Source of the DNA: Saccharopolyspora thermophila
GTDB lineage: Bacteria > Actinomycetota > Actinomycetes > Mycobacteriales > Pseudonocardiaceae
DNA: 64,000 bases
Assembly (NCBI RefSeq): GCF_014646075.1
Contig: NZ_BMMT01000009.1
Coordinates: 1 to 64,000, forward strand
Direction of reading: 5' to 3'
In this document: in pieces, positions 1 to 8,909 of the stretch
How positions within the stretch are numbered: the stretch's first letter is position 1
Layout: each line of letters begins with the position of its first letter
Notes under the pieces: generated by a model
What the model saw: the letters and a program-made list of their open reading frames with translations, nothing else
Database searches by the model: none
What the model was told of the DNA's origin: nothing
Program-made: the position numbers and the translations under genes

Positions 1-1
1 C

Positions 2-121
2 ATGCGCCGCCTGCTGCGCGACATCGCCGAAAACCGCGAGATCGGCGACGTCACCACCCTCGCCGACTCCTCCGTCATGGACCTCATCGCCAAAGGACTG
101 AAGAAAACCTCCGACGACTGA
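2..121 (+). CDS. C-terminal part of an unidentified protein
   Basis: An open frame runs from the window edge to TGA at 119-121. The visible 39 residues start with MRRLLRDIAEN and end GLKKTSDD; they read as a mixed, charged, helix-forming tail, not as frame noise. The Met at position 2 may be internal, so the gene probably begins before the window. I do not recognise the family. A hairpin follows 20 bp after the stop, which supports a true gene end here. Confidence 0.5.
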   Translation: MRRLLRDIAENREIGDVTTLADSSVMDLIAKGLKKTSDD

Positions 122-140
122 GCACCGACGGCCCGCAAAA

Positions 141-172
141 GGGGGCGCCCTCCCAACCAGGAGGACGCCCCC
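141..172 (+). terminator. Hairpin terminator candidate
   Basis: A 12-bp inverted repeat with one mismatch (141-152 against 161-172) and an 8-base loop lies just after the stop codon of the first gene. There is no long T run behind it, as is common in high-GC actinobacteria. It could also act on the minus strand. Confidence 0.6.
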
Positions 173-179
173 CCCTGTG

Positions 180-421
180 CGGTGATCTCGGATCGTGGGC
201 GGTGGTTGCGCTGTGCCGCGTTCCCGCTACGCTGCGGGGCGTGATCCACTTGGTTGCCCGTCGGCACGTCGACTACGTGCGCGTGACGGCTTCGGCTTGT
301 TGATCCGCTTGTGCTGCGCGCGATAGCGCGCTTCTTTCTGCAACCCGCCTTCGGGCATCTCATGCGCGCGCCCTTCTTCGGCGCGCTTGCTTCGCTTGCC
401 CTGATCCACAGGAGAAACCCC
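180..421 (+). other. Hairpin-rich leader upstream of metY
   Basis: About 240 bases without a convincing plus-strand gene. The 3' half is more T-rich than its surroundings and holds consecutive hairpins: GCGCGC-GATA-GCGCGC at 316-331, a CCCG/CGGG stem near 345-355, and GCGCGC arms at 364-369 and 381-386. GATCCAC occurs at both 242 and 403. I looked for a SAM riboswitch, as this is a methionine operon, and could not match the sequence to a known class. On the minus strand, 227-409 is an open frame rich in Lys, Arg and Glu (60 codons from a GTG), treated here only as an observation. Confidence 0.45.
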
Positions 422-1744
422 GTGAGCGCAGACGCTTCTTCCGCCGTGTCGTGGTCGTTCGACACCCTCCAGGTGCACGCCGGGACCAGTCCCGACCCGA
501 CGACCGGGGCCCGAGCCGTGCCGATCTACCAGACCACCTCCTACGTCTTCCGCGACACCGAGCACGCGGCGAACCTGTTCAACCTCAGCGAAACCGGCAA
601 CATCTACACCCGCATCAACAACCCGACGCAGGAGGCGCTGGAGGCCCGGGTGGCCGCGCTGGAAGGTGGTGTCGCCGCGGTCGCCCTGGCTTCCGGGCAG
701 GCCGCCGAGACGCTCACCGTGCTGACCCTGGCGCAGGCCGGGGACCACATCGTCTCCAGCTCGTCGCTCTACGGCGGCACCCACAACCTGTTCCGGCACA
801 CGCTGCCGAAGCTCGGCATCGAGGTGTCCTTCGTCGAGGACCCGGACGACGTCGAGGAGTGGCGGTCGGCCGTGCGCCCGAACACCAAGCTGTTCTTCGC
901 CGAATCGCTGGGTAATCCCCGCGCCAACGTGCTCGACGTGCGCGCCGTGGCCGACGTGGCGCACGAGGCCGGGGTCCCGCTGGTCGTGGACAACACCGTG
1001 ACCACGCCCTCTCTGCTGCGGCCCGTGGAGCACGGCGCGGACATCGTCGTGCACTCCGCGACGAAGTTCCTCGGCGGTCACGGCACCGCGATCGGCGGCA
1101 TCGTCGTCGACGGCGGCACCTTCGACTTCGGCGCGCACGCCGATCGGTTCCCCGGGTTCGTCGAACCCGACCCCAGCTACCACGGCCTGCAGTACTGGCC
1201 CGCGCTGGGCCACGGCGCGTTCGCGGCCAAGCTGCGCGTGCAGGGGCTGCGCGACCTCGGGCCCGCCATCTCGCCGTTCAACGCGTTCCTGCTGCTGCAG
1301 GGACTGGAGACGCTGTCGCTGCGCATCGACCGCCACGTGCGCAACGCGCAGGCGATCGCCGAGTGGCTCAGCGAACGCGACGAGGTCGAATCCGTGCACT
1401 ACGCGGGTCTTCCCACCAGCCGCTGGTACGAGCTCGGGCGCAGGTACCTGCCGCGCGGGGCCGGGGCCGTCGTGTCGTTCGAGCTGCGCGGCGGCGTGGA
1501 CGCGGGACGTGCGTTCGTCGACGGCGTGCAGCTGTTCAGCCACCTGGTCAACATCGGCGACGTGCGCAGCCTCATCGCGCACCCGGCCAGCACGACGCAC
1601 AGCCAGCTCACCGAGTCCGAGCAGCGGCTGGCCGGGGTCACGCCCGGGCTGGTCCGGTTGTCGGTGGGTATCGAGGACGTCGAGGACCTCAAAGCCGACC
1701 TGGAGTCCGGTTTCCGCGCCGCCAAGGCCGAGCTGGAGCGATGA
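422..1744 (+). CDS. metY: O-acetylhomoserine aminocarboxypropyltransferase (sulfhydrylase)
   Basis: A 440-residue PLP enzyme that condenses O-acetylhomoserine with sulfide or methanethiol in methionine synthesis; cytosolic. The Cys/Met-metabolism fold is clear. The substrate segment [14 protein letters not shown] lies near the N-terminus, and the PLP lysine is K215 in [11 protein letters not shown]. Length is usual for MetY. GTG at 422 is chosen because GGAGAAA sits about 7 bases upstream; the frame stays open back to 311, but that extension falls in hairpin DNA. The stop overlaps the metX start by 4 bp, so the two are translationally coupled. Confidence 0.95.
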   Translation: MSADASSAVSWSFDTLQVHAGTSPDPTTGARAVPIYQTTSYVFRDTEHAANLFNLSETGNIYTRINNPTQEALEARVAALEGGVAAVALASGQAAETLTVLTLAQAGDHIVSSSSLYGGTHNLFRHTLPKLGIEVSFVEDPDDVEEWRSAVRPNTKLFFAESLGNPRANVLDVRAVADVAHEAGVPLVVDNTVTTPSLLRPVEHGADIVVHSATKFLGGHGTAIGGIVVDGGTFDFGAHADRFPGFVEPDPSYHGLQYWPALGHGAFAAKLRVQGLRDLGPAISPFNAFLLLQGLETLSLRIDRHVRNAQAIAEWLSERDEVESVHYAGLPTSRWYELGRRYLPRGAGAVVSFELRGGVDAGRAFVDGVQLFSHLVNIGDVRSLIAHPASTTHSQLTESEQRLAGVTPGLVRLSVGIEDVEDLKADLESGFRAAKAELER

Positions 1745-2886
1745 GCGCGGATCCCGCGGAGGGTGCCCTGCCCGCGACCGGCGCGTGGCGGGTAGGGCAC
1801 CCGGTCGGCCGCCGCCGCTGGGTGCGGCTGCCCGAACCACTGGCGCTGGACGCCGGTGGGGAACTGCCCGACGTCCACCTGGCCTACGAGACGTGGGGGC
1901 AGCTGGCACCCGACAGGGCCAACGCGGTGCTCGTGCTGCACGCGCTGACCGGCGACAGCCACGTGGCCGGTCCGCCCGGGCCCGGCCACCCCAGCCCCGG
2001 CTGGTGGGACCGGCTGGTCGGGCCCGGTCGCCCGCTGGACACCGACCGGTGGTTCGTGGTCGCACCGAACGTCCTCGGCGGCTGCCAGGGCAGCACCGGG
2101 CCCGCCTCGCCCGCCCCCGGCGGCAGGCCGTGGGGCGGACGGTTCCCGCCGATCACGGTGCGCGACACGGTGCGCGCCGAGCTGCGACTCGCCCGCGCGC
2201 TCGGCATCGACCGGTGGGCTGCGGTCATCGGCGGGTCGTTCGGCGGCATGCGGGCGCTGGAGTGGGCCGTCGGCCACCCGGACCGGGTGGCGGCGGCGCT
2301 GCTGCTCAGCTGCTGCGCGGTGGCCTCGGCCGAGCAGATCGCCTGGTCGGCCGCACAGGTCCACGCCATCCGCACCGACCCCGACTGGCTGGGCGGCCAC
2401 TACCACGACCTGCCCGCCGGTCGCGGCCCGCACGCCGGGCTCGGTGTGGCGCGGCGGATCGCGCACCTCACCTACCGCAGCCCGCAGGAACTCGAGACCC
2501 GCTTCGGTGCCGCATACCAGGACGGCGAACACCCCTGGCACGGCGGCCGCTACGCGGTCGAGTCCTACCTGGACCATCACGCGGCGAAGCTGGCGCGTCG
2601 CTTCGACGCGGCCAGCTACGTGGTGTTGGCCCAGGCGATGTCCGGGCACGACGTCGGGCGTGGGCGCGGCGGGGTGGCGGCGGCGCTGGCGCGGGTCCGC
2701 GCGCGCACCTGCGTCGCCGGGGTGGACACCGACCGGCTGTTCCCGCTGCACCAGCAGCGGCGGCTGGCCGAGGCGATCCCCACCGCCGGGCCGCTGCGCA
2801 CCGTGACCTCGCTGCACGGCCACGACGGCTTTTTGATCGAGACCGAGCAGGTCGGCGAGCTGGTCCGGGAACTGCTGGACGGGTGA
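1741..2886 (+). CDS. metX: Homoserine O-acetyltransferase
   Basis: A 381-residue alpha/beta-hydrolase that acetylates homoserine from acetyl-CoA, giving the substrate of the preceding gene. The nucleophile is S166 in GGSFGGMRALEW; D331 (TDRLFP) and H361 (HGHDGFL) complete the triad. The N-terminal ETWGQL and HALTGDSHV segments are typical of the family. It starts at ATG 1741 inside the metY stop. No other methionine gene follows. Confidence 0.95.
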   Translation: MSADPAEGALPATGAWRVGHPVGRRRWVRLPEPLALDAGGELPDVHLAYETWGQLAPDRANAVLVLHALTGDSHVAGPPGPGHPSPGWWDRLVGPGRPLDTDRWFVVAPNVLGGCQGSTGPASPAPGGRPWGGRFPPITVRDTVRAELRLARALGIDRWAAVIGGSFGGMRALEWAVGHPDRVAAALLLSCCAVASAEQIAWSAAQVHAIRTDPDWLGGHYHDLPAGRGPHAGLGVARRIAHLTYRSPQELETRFGAAYQDGEHPWHGGRYAVESYLDHHAAKLARRFDAASYVVLAQAMSGHDVGRGRGGVAAALARVRARTCVAGVDTDRLFPLHQQRRLAEAIPTAGPLRTVTSLHGHDGFLIETEQVGELVRELLDG

Positions 2887-3097
2887 CGCCTCAGCGTCGG
2901 CGAAACCCGCCCGAGGGCCGCAGGCCATCACCATCCACTCCAGACCGTCCAGAGTGGACGACCCACGGCGGTGGCCTCCTCCCGGACGCGGAGGACGGGA
3001 TGGCCTCATGATCGAGTTCGCGCCGCGAAACCACGTCGCGGTTTCAGGGGCCGGGCAGTGGCCACGGCGCTGCCGCGGTGCTCGCCGATCTGGGCGG

Positions 3098-3478
3098 TCA
3101 GCCGTCGGCGCGGTAGGACTTGTCCGGCCAGAACGGCCACTCCTCGAAAGCGCGGCACCTGCCGTCCGCGGCGAACCGCGCGATCCACAGGTCGCGGTAC
3201 TCCTGCCGCACCGGGGCTTGGTAGCGTACCTCCACCCTGACCACGGCTGTGTCGCCGTCAACCGCCACCACCTCGCTGCTCATCTCGAAGATCTCGTCCG
3301 CGCTGCGTTCGGCTTCCCACATACGTGCGATGGCGGGCAGGCCGGAGACCGGCTCCAGGTACGGGGCCTGCTGGTACGTCGCGTCCGCGGTGAAGATCTC
3401 GGCGAGCGCGGTGGTGCCCGATGCCCGCCACGCGCGTTCGTAGTCCGCGACCCACCGGCGTACTCGCTGTCGGTCCAT
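3098..3478 (-). CDS. SnoaL-like / NTF2-fold protein
   Basis: 126 residues from ATG at 3478. The N-terminal helix (MDRQRVRRWVADYERAWRA), a FTADATYQQAPYL strand-turn and the C-terminal beta strands ending FEEWPFWPD fit the SnoaL-like NTF2 fold, used by small isomerases, hydroxylases and ligand-binding proteins. No catalytic residue can be assigned. The frame stays open upstream to 3781, but that part looks like a relic of another gene. It lies divergently from the P450; a functional link is only a guess. Start is uncertain: ATG at 3514 is also possible. Confidence 0.75.
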   Translation of the reverse strand: MDRQRVRRWVADYERAWRASGTTALAEIFTADATYQQAPYLEPVSGLPAIARMWEAERSADEIFEMSSEVVAVDGDTAVVRVEVRYQAPVRQEYRDLWIARFAADGRCRAFEEWPFWPDKSYRADG

Positions 3479-3499
3479 GCCCCGCAGGGTGCGCCCGGC

Positions 3500-3690
3500 C
3501 TCGTCGTCCCGCATCCGCTGGCGGTGCAGGACGACGAGGCCGACTGCGGGCATGAGCACCTGGTCCACGATGTTCTCGATGTCCTGATCGGACAGCACCA
3601 GGCCCTGCACCAGGCAGTGATGCAGCACCAGGGCCGGTCCCGCCTGGACCAGGAACAGTGTCGCCGCGCGGGGGCGGACCTGGCCGCGGC
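3500..3690 (-). pseudogene. Possible C-terminal remnant of a TetR-type regulator
   Basis: In the same frame as the SnoaL-like gene, residues roughly 30-95 of the upstream extension read LVQAGPALVLHH, SDQDIENIVDQVLMPAVG. This resembles the last helices of TetR/AcrR regulators. No helix-turn-helix part exists upstream, because the P450 promoter and gene begin there. I infer a decayed regulator of the neighbouring P450; chance similarity is possible. Confidence 0.3.
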
Positions 3691-3703
3691 CCTGGCGGGG
3701 GAA

Positions 3704-3709
3704 TAGCCT
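3704..3709 (+). promoter_or_regulatory. -10 box for the P450 gene
   Basis: TAGCCT fits the actinobacterial TAnnnT -10 consensus. A start near 3716 would leave a leader of about 25 bases carrying the purine-rich ribosome site at 3727-3735. A GTG lies exactly 7 bases after the box, so leaderless initiation at 3717 is the alternative. No good -35 was seen. Confidence 0.45.
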
Positions 3710-3740
3710 GGGTGGCGTGGTGCGCGAAGGGGGGGCTGTG

Positions 3741-4976
3741 ATGACCCAGGTCGATTTTGCCAGCCAGGAGTTCCTCACCAACCCGTACCCAAGCTACGCG
3801 CGTCTGCGGGAAGCCGGGCCGGTGCACCGCGTGCAGGGGCCGATGGGGGTGGAGATCTGGCTGGTCACCCGCTACGAGGAGGCCCGGGCCGCCCTCGCCG
3901 ACGACCGGCTGGCCAAGAGCCTGGCGCACGCCCCGCAGTGGATGCGCGACCAGAAACTCGTCTCCGGCGAGGACGAAGGCGTGGCCGGGCGGAACATGCT
4001 CGACACCGACCCGCCCGACCACACCCGGATGCGCAGGCTGGTCGCGAAGGCGTTCACTCGCCGCCGCATCGACCGGCTGCGCCCCCGGATCGAACAGATC
4101 ACCGGGGAACTACTCGATGGCATGGCCCGGCAGCGCGAGGTCGACCTGATCGCGGCGCTGGCCTTCCCGCTGCCGATCACGGTGATCTGCGAGCTGCTCG
4201 GCGTCCGGCTCGAGGACCGCGACGACTTCCGCGAGTGGACCCGGATGATGCTCACCGCGCCGCTGACCGAGGAAGGCGCCGCCCAGCGCGAGCGGGCCCG
4301 ACGGATCCGCGAGCAATACCTGGCCACGCTGATCGCGCAGGCCCGCGCGCGGGTGGACCACGCCATTGACCCCGACGACCAACCCGATCTGATCAGCGCG
4401 TTGGTGGTGGCCGCCGACGAGCGCGACCAGCTGTCCGAGCGGGAACTGCTCGGCATGGTGCAGCTGCTGCTCATCGCGGGCCATGAGACCGCCGTCAACC
4501 TCATCGGCAACGGGATGCTGGCCCTGCTCACCCACCCCGACCAGTTGCGGCTGCTGCGCGACGAACCGGACCTGCTGGCCGGTGCGATCGAGGAACTGCT
4601 GCGCTACGACGGGCCGGTGGAACGCGCCACACCGCGCTTTGCCACCGAGGACGTGGAACTGGGCGGAGTCACCATCCCCAAGGGCAGCGCCGTGCTGGTG
4701 GGGCTGGCGGCCGCCGACCGTGACCCGGCGCACACCCCCGGCGCGGAGGAACTGGACATCACCCGCGCCGACCGCGGGCACCTCGCCTTCGGCCACGGCA
4801 TCCACTACTGCCTCGGTGCGTCGCTGGCCCGGCTGGAGGGCCAGGTCGCGATCGGCGGGCTGCTGCGGCGGTTCCCGGAGCTGGCCCTCGGCTGCGCACC
4901 GGAGGAGCTGCGCTGGCGCCCGGGCGGCCCGGTCGGCATCCTGCGTGGTCTGGAGGCCCTACCTGTCCGGCTCTGA
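3741..4976 (+). CDS. Cytochrome P450
   Basis: A 411-residue soluble bacterial P450 that would hydroxylate or otherwise oxidise a small molecule using ferredoxin electrons. The I-helix oxygen-activation motif AGHET is at 246-250, the K-helix ExxR is in EELLRY, and the haem-binding loop FGHGIHYCLGASLA begins at 350 with thiolate C357. Sequence style is that of CYP105/107-like actinobacterial enzymes. ATG 3741 is preferred because GAAGGGGGGG precedes it. No ferredoxin gene is adjacent, so substrate and redox partner are unknown. Confidence 0.93.
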   Translation: MTQVDFASQEFLTNPYPSYARLREAGPVHRVQGPMGVEIWLVTRYEEARAALADDRLAKSLAHAPQWMRDQKLVSGEDEGVAGRNMLDTDPPDHTRMRRLVAKAFTRRRIDRLRPRIEQITGELLDGMARQREVDLIAALAFPLPITVICELLGVRLEDRDDFREWTRMMLTAPLTEEGAAQRERARRIREQYLATLIAQARARVDHAIDPDDQPDLISALVVAADERDQLSERELLGMVQLLLIAGHETAVNLIGNGMLALLTHPDQLRLLRDEPDLLAGAIEELLRYDGPVERATPRFATEDVELGGVTIPKGSAVLVGLAAADRDPAHTPGAEELDITRADRGHLAFGHGIHYCLGASLARLEGQVAIGGLLRRFPELALGCAPEELRWRPGGPVGILRGLEALPVRL

Positions 4977-5020
4977 TTCCCACGGTCTGTCGGTGCTGCC
5001 CTCCGGTGGCGGGGCCTCGG

Positions 5021-7464
5021 TCACGGTGTGACGTGCAGGACCGCGGTGAGCGGGGTGTCCCGCACCAGCGTCCAACATGGACAGTGAAGGTGCCCGGCTC
5101 GGTTACCCAGCCCTGGTCCTGCCAGTGCTGGAAGGCGCGGGCCGCCACGGTCACCTCGACGGTGCGCCGCTCGCCCGCGTCGGCCTCGACGAGCGCGAAG
5201 CCCGCCAACCAGCGCGCCGGGCGGTCCACGGCGCTGTCGTCGCGGGACAGGTAAATCTGCACCACCTCGCGGCCCGGCCGGTCACCGCTGTTGCGGACCC
5301 GCACCCGCAGCACCGCGTCCTCGCCCGCGGCGAGCTCCGTGGGTGCCGCCAGGTGCTCGTGTTCCCACGTGGTGTAGCCCAGCCCGTGGCCGAAGCAGAA
5401 GGCCGGTTCGACACCCGCCCGCAGGTACCCGCGGTGTCCAATGTGGATCGACTCGGTGTAGTCCAGCACGTCCTGCCGCGGCCGGGTGCCGGGCAGCGGG
5501 TCGTCCTCGGTCGCGGGCCAGGTCACCGGCAGGCGGCCACCGGGCTCGGCGGCGCCGGTGAGCACGTCGGCCAGCGCGTGGCCGAACTCCTGGCCCGGGA
5601 ACCACGACAACAGCACCGCGGGCACCTCGTCGGCCCACGGCAGCAGCACGGGAGCACCGGAGTTCACCACGACGACGGTGCGCGGGTTGGCCGCCACCAC
5701 CCGGCGCACCAGTTCGTCCTGCCGGCCAGGCAGCCGCAGCGTGTCCCGGTCGAAACCCTCGCTCTCGGCCTCCTCGGAGGTGCCGACGACGACCACGGCC
5801 ACGTCGGCGTCCGCCGCCAGCGCCACGGCGCGCTCCAGCTCCGCGTCCTCCGGCAGCGACGGGGGCTCGACGCCGAGTACGAACGTGGTGCCGACCGTGT
5901 CCGGCGCGACCCGGTGCGCCAGCACCAGCTCGACCTCCTGGCCCTCGGCCAGTACCACCGACCCGGTCTTCTCCGGCGGGCGGACCATGGCCTCGATCAG
6001 ATCGCCGCCGGGCGGCAGGACCAGTTCCTCCTCGACCAGCACCCGGCCGTCGACGGTGAGGCAGAAGTGCCCCACGCCCGCGACGCCGAGCCGGTGCTCG
6101 CCCGCGCTGGTGGCCCGCAGCCGCGCGCGCACCTCAACGATCGCCACAGCGTCCAGCGGCACGCCCGGGCCGAACGACCCCACCCAGGTGAGTCTTGCGC
6201 TGGTGCGGTGCTGCCTGGTGATCAGCGACTGGTCAGCGTCGAGGAACCGCACGCCGAGACCGGGTTCGCCGTTGTCGGGGTCGGTCAGCAGTTCCGGTGT
6301 GCCCGCGGCCAGCCGCCGCGTCGCGCGGACCCCGGGGGAGTGCACGACCTCCACCTGGTCGCCCAGCGCGGCACGCAGGCCCTCCAGCGGCGAGACGGTG
6401 TGGGGCGGGTAGACCGTGGCGCTGCCGCCGCCGAGCGTGCGGGCGACCGCGGCATTGGGTCCCAGCACGGCGACCCGCCGCAACTCGGCCGCCGCCAGCG
6501 GCAGCGTCGCATGCTCGTTGCGGGCCAGGACGAAACCGGCGGCGGCCGCGCGCCGCAGCTCCATCTCCGCGCGCGGCGACTCCGGGGTCGGCGGCCGCCC
6601 GTCGTCGAGCTTGCCGACGCGGTCGGCCAGCCGCAGCAAGCGCACCACCTTGTCGTCCACCGCCGACTCCGGCACCAGCCCCGCGCGGACCGCGGCCACC
6701 ATGTCCGGGCCCCACCGGCTGTCCGGGCCAGGCATGGCCAGGTCCAGCCCGCCGCGCCCGGAGTCCGCGGTGGACCGGGTGGCGTACCAGTCGGAAACCA
6801 CGACACCGTCGAAGCCCCACTCGCCCTTGAGGACGTCCAGCAGCATCGGGTGCTCGGTCATGGTGTGGCCGTTGACCCGGTTGTAGGCGGCCATCACCAG
6901 CCACGGTGCGGCGTCACGCACGATGGTCTCGAACGGTGCCAGGTAGATCTCCCGCAACGCGCGTTCGTCCACCCGCACGTCCAGCGTCATACGCTTGGTC
7001 TCGGAGTCGTTGGCGACGAAGTGCTTGACGGTGGCGCCCACTCCGCCGGACTGCACGCCGCGCACGTAGGCCGCGCCGATCCTCCCGGTCAGCAGCGGGT
7101 CCTCGCTGAAGCACTCGAAGTGCCGGCCGCCGTAGGGTGAGCGCTGCAGGTTCACCGTCGGCGCCAGCAGCACGTCCACGCCCTTGCGGCGGGCTTCGGC
7201 GGCCAGCAGCCGACCGATCCGGAAAGCCTGCTCCTCGTCCCAGGACGCCGCCAGCGCGGTCGGGCACGGCGTGTTCGCGGAGGTGCTGCGCTCGTCGAAC
7301 ACCTCGCCGCGCACCCCCACCGGCCCGTCGGAGACGACCAGGCGGCGCAGACCAGCAGCGGGTTCGGCGTGCAGCGAGAAGAAATCGGCGCCGGTGAGCA
7401 GGCGCACCTTCTGCTCCAACGAGAGCGACCGCACCCGGGCGCGCAGTTCGGCTGTCGATGTCAA
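5021..7464 (-). CDS. GH3 family beta-glucosidase (frameshift near C-terminus)
   Basis: A glycoside hydrolase family 3 enzyme that removes beta-linked glucose-type residues. KHFVAND is at 147-153; the nucleophile is D225 in VVVSDWYATR; the acid/base is probably a Glu of ESEGFDR near 567-573. Residues about 400-535 look like a PA14-type insertion, and a C-terminal fibronectin-like domain follows. No signal peptide is seen. Start is TTG 7464 behind AGGAGG. At codon 798 (5071-5073) the frame is lost. One base later the expected end, DTPLTAVLHVTP, reads to a stop at 5021. Without the shift the frame would run 218 bp into the convergent P450. Confidence 0.88.
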
Positions 7465-7660
7465 CGGACCTCCTGACTGGTGGGACGGCGAACGCTCCGA
7501 CGACGAGCTGTCGGGATACCACGAATGGCAGGATGCCGGTGAGGATGCAGTGCTGTCACCGGCTCCCAGACCCGGTCCTCACAGAGACGGACCGTCAGCT
7601 TGCGACACCGTTGCAACCGCCGGGTCGCGGACCGGCACCCGGGTGCCGGATGCTCGGGCT

Positions 7661-8173
7661 ATGCGCCTGCTGCTGATCGCCGACACGCACGTGCCGAAAC
7701 GCGCCAGAGCACTGCCGGACGAGGTCTGGGACGCCGTCTCCGCCGCCGACGTGGTGATCCACGCGGGTGACTGGGTGGACGTGGCGCTGCTGGACGAGCT
7801 GGAGCAGCGCAACACGCGACTCGTTGGCGTGCACGGCAACAACGATGGTCCCGAACTCCGCGTCCGCCTGCCCGAGGTGGCCAGGGTCGAACTCGACGGC
7901 GTCCGGCTGACGGTGGTCCACGAGACGGGCGCGGCCCAGGGCCGGGAATCCCGCTGCGACCGCTGGTTCCCCGGCACCGACGTGCTGGTGTTCGGCCACA
8001 GCCACATCCCCTGGGACACCACCACCCCGAACGGCCTCCGCCTGCTCAATCCGGGTTCGCCCACCGACCGCCGCCGCCAACCCCACTGCACCTACATGAC
8101 GGCGGAGGCCACCGAGGGCCGCCTGCGGGCGGTGCTGCTGCACCGCCTACCGCCGCGAACGCGTCAGGAGTAG
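7661..8173 (+). CDS. YfcE-type metallophosphoesterase
   Basis: 170 residues with all metal-binding motifs of the small calcineurin-like phosphodiesterases in order: ADTH near the N-terminus, HAGDWVD, HGNND, then GHSHIP and NPGSP. Such proteins hydrolyse phosphodiesters with two divalent metals; the substrate is unknown. ATG 7661 is the natural start directly before the first strand (MRLLLIADTH); the ribosome site is weak. The 196 bp between it and the divergent GH3 gene hold nothing recognisable. Confidence 0.85.
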   Translation: MRLLLIADTHVPKRARALPDEVWDAVSAADVVIHAGDWVDVALLDELEQRNTRLVGVHGNNDGPELRVRLPEVARVELDGVRLTVVHETGAAQGRESRCDRWFPGTDVLVFGHSHIPWDTTTPNGLRLLNPGSPTDRRRQPHCTYMTAEATEGRLRAVLLHRLPPRTRQE

Positions 8174-8384
8174 GCGAGTTGCTCGCGCCAGTCGCTCGGC
8201 GGCCTGCTGCGGCGGCTGGGGAGCCCAAGAGGACGAAACGGTGCCGCGGCGGATGTGCCCGCGGCCACGTCGCGCGGGGACCGGATGGGGGACCAAGTAC
8301 CTGGCCGCGGTGCGCACGCGTCGGCATGCTGGGAGGAGACCGCCGGTGCTGCCAGCGGCCGACAGATCGTGTTCGAGGAGAGAG

Positions 8385-8831
8385 ATGACCGACCAGACCC
8401 CGACCGGGGGCGTGGCCGCGCCGGCGCGGCCCGAGCTTGACCTGCCCGCATCCACCACGGGCATTCCCACCCCACGTCAGCCCTCTGACCAGCACGGATT
8501 CCCGATTCTCGTGATCGAGCGGGGCCAGCAGGCGGGTGCCCGGTTCGCCATCCGCACCCCGTGCGCGGTGATCGGGCGCGACCGCGACTGCGATATCGTG
8601 CTCGACGACGTCACGGTGTCGCGTTACCACGTCGAGGTGCGCCGCGAGGGCGACCACTACGTGCTGGAGGACTGCGGTTCGCTCAACGGCACCTTCCTGA
8701 ACCGGTCCCCGGTGGAGTCGGCGGTGCTCGCCGACGGCGACGAGATCCGCGTCGGCGACGCGCGCCTGACGTTTGCGCACCGCCGGCGCGTGACGGTGGG
8801 TCGCGGCACGGCTCATCCGCTGGACGACTGA
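8385..8831 (+). CDS. FHA-domain protein
   Basis: 148 residues: a Pro/Thr-rich N-terminal 45 residues, then one forkhead-associated domain (about 48-130) with the phosphothreonine-binding landmarks IGRDRDCDIVLDD, VSRYHVEV and GSLNGTFLN. FHA domains bind phosphothreonine made by Ser/Thr kinases. It resembles GarA-type regulators in layout, but I do not see the N-terminal ETTS phosphorylation motif. ATG 8385 follows GAGGAGAG. The 211 bp upstream (8174-8384) show nothing else. No kinase gene is adjacent. Confidence 0.88.
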   Translation: MTDQTPTGGVAAPARPELDLPASTTGIPTPRQPSDQHGFPILVIERGQQAGARFAIRTPCAVIGRDRDCDIVLDDVTVSRYHVEVRREGDHYVLEDCGSLNGTFLNRSPVESAVLADGDEIRVGDARLTFAHRRRVTVGRGTAHPLDD

Positions 8832-8896
8832 GTCCACGCGACGCCCTGGAGAAGCCGTCCCGCGCCTGACAGCGGCCCTGACCTGCGCAGGGTCGT

Positions 8897-8902
8897 TATG
8901 CT
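8897..8902 (+). promoter_or_regulatory. -10 box positioned for leaderless start
   Basis: TATGCT (TAnnnT) lies 7 bases before GTG 8910, the geometry of leaderless actinobacterial transcripts. This decides the start of the following gene, because the ATG at 8898 lies inside the box. Confidence 0.5.
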
Positions 8903-8909
8903 TGCGCCC

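Noticed and set aside
180-421. SAM riboswitch before metY
   Set aside because: The stems do not match the SAM-II or SAM-IV consensus as far as I can tell by eye; no conserved core bases found.
2954-3706. 250-codon plus frame opposite the SnoaL-like gene
   Set aside because: No domain, no ribosome site, composition of an antisense shadow.
5077-7140. Long plus-strand open frame opposite the GH3 gene
   Set aside because: Pure antisense frame with His/Gln/Arg/Val composition typical of GC-rich shadows.
4759-7464. A 901-codon GH3 frame overlapping the P450 gene
   Set aside because: Its last 100 codons are Arg/Gly/Pro-rich shadow sequence over the P450; the family C-terminus lies in the neighbouring frame ending at 5021.
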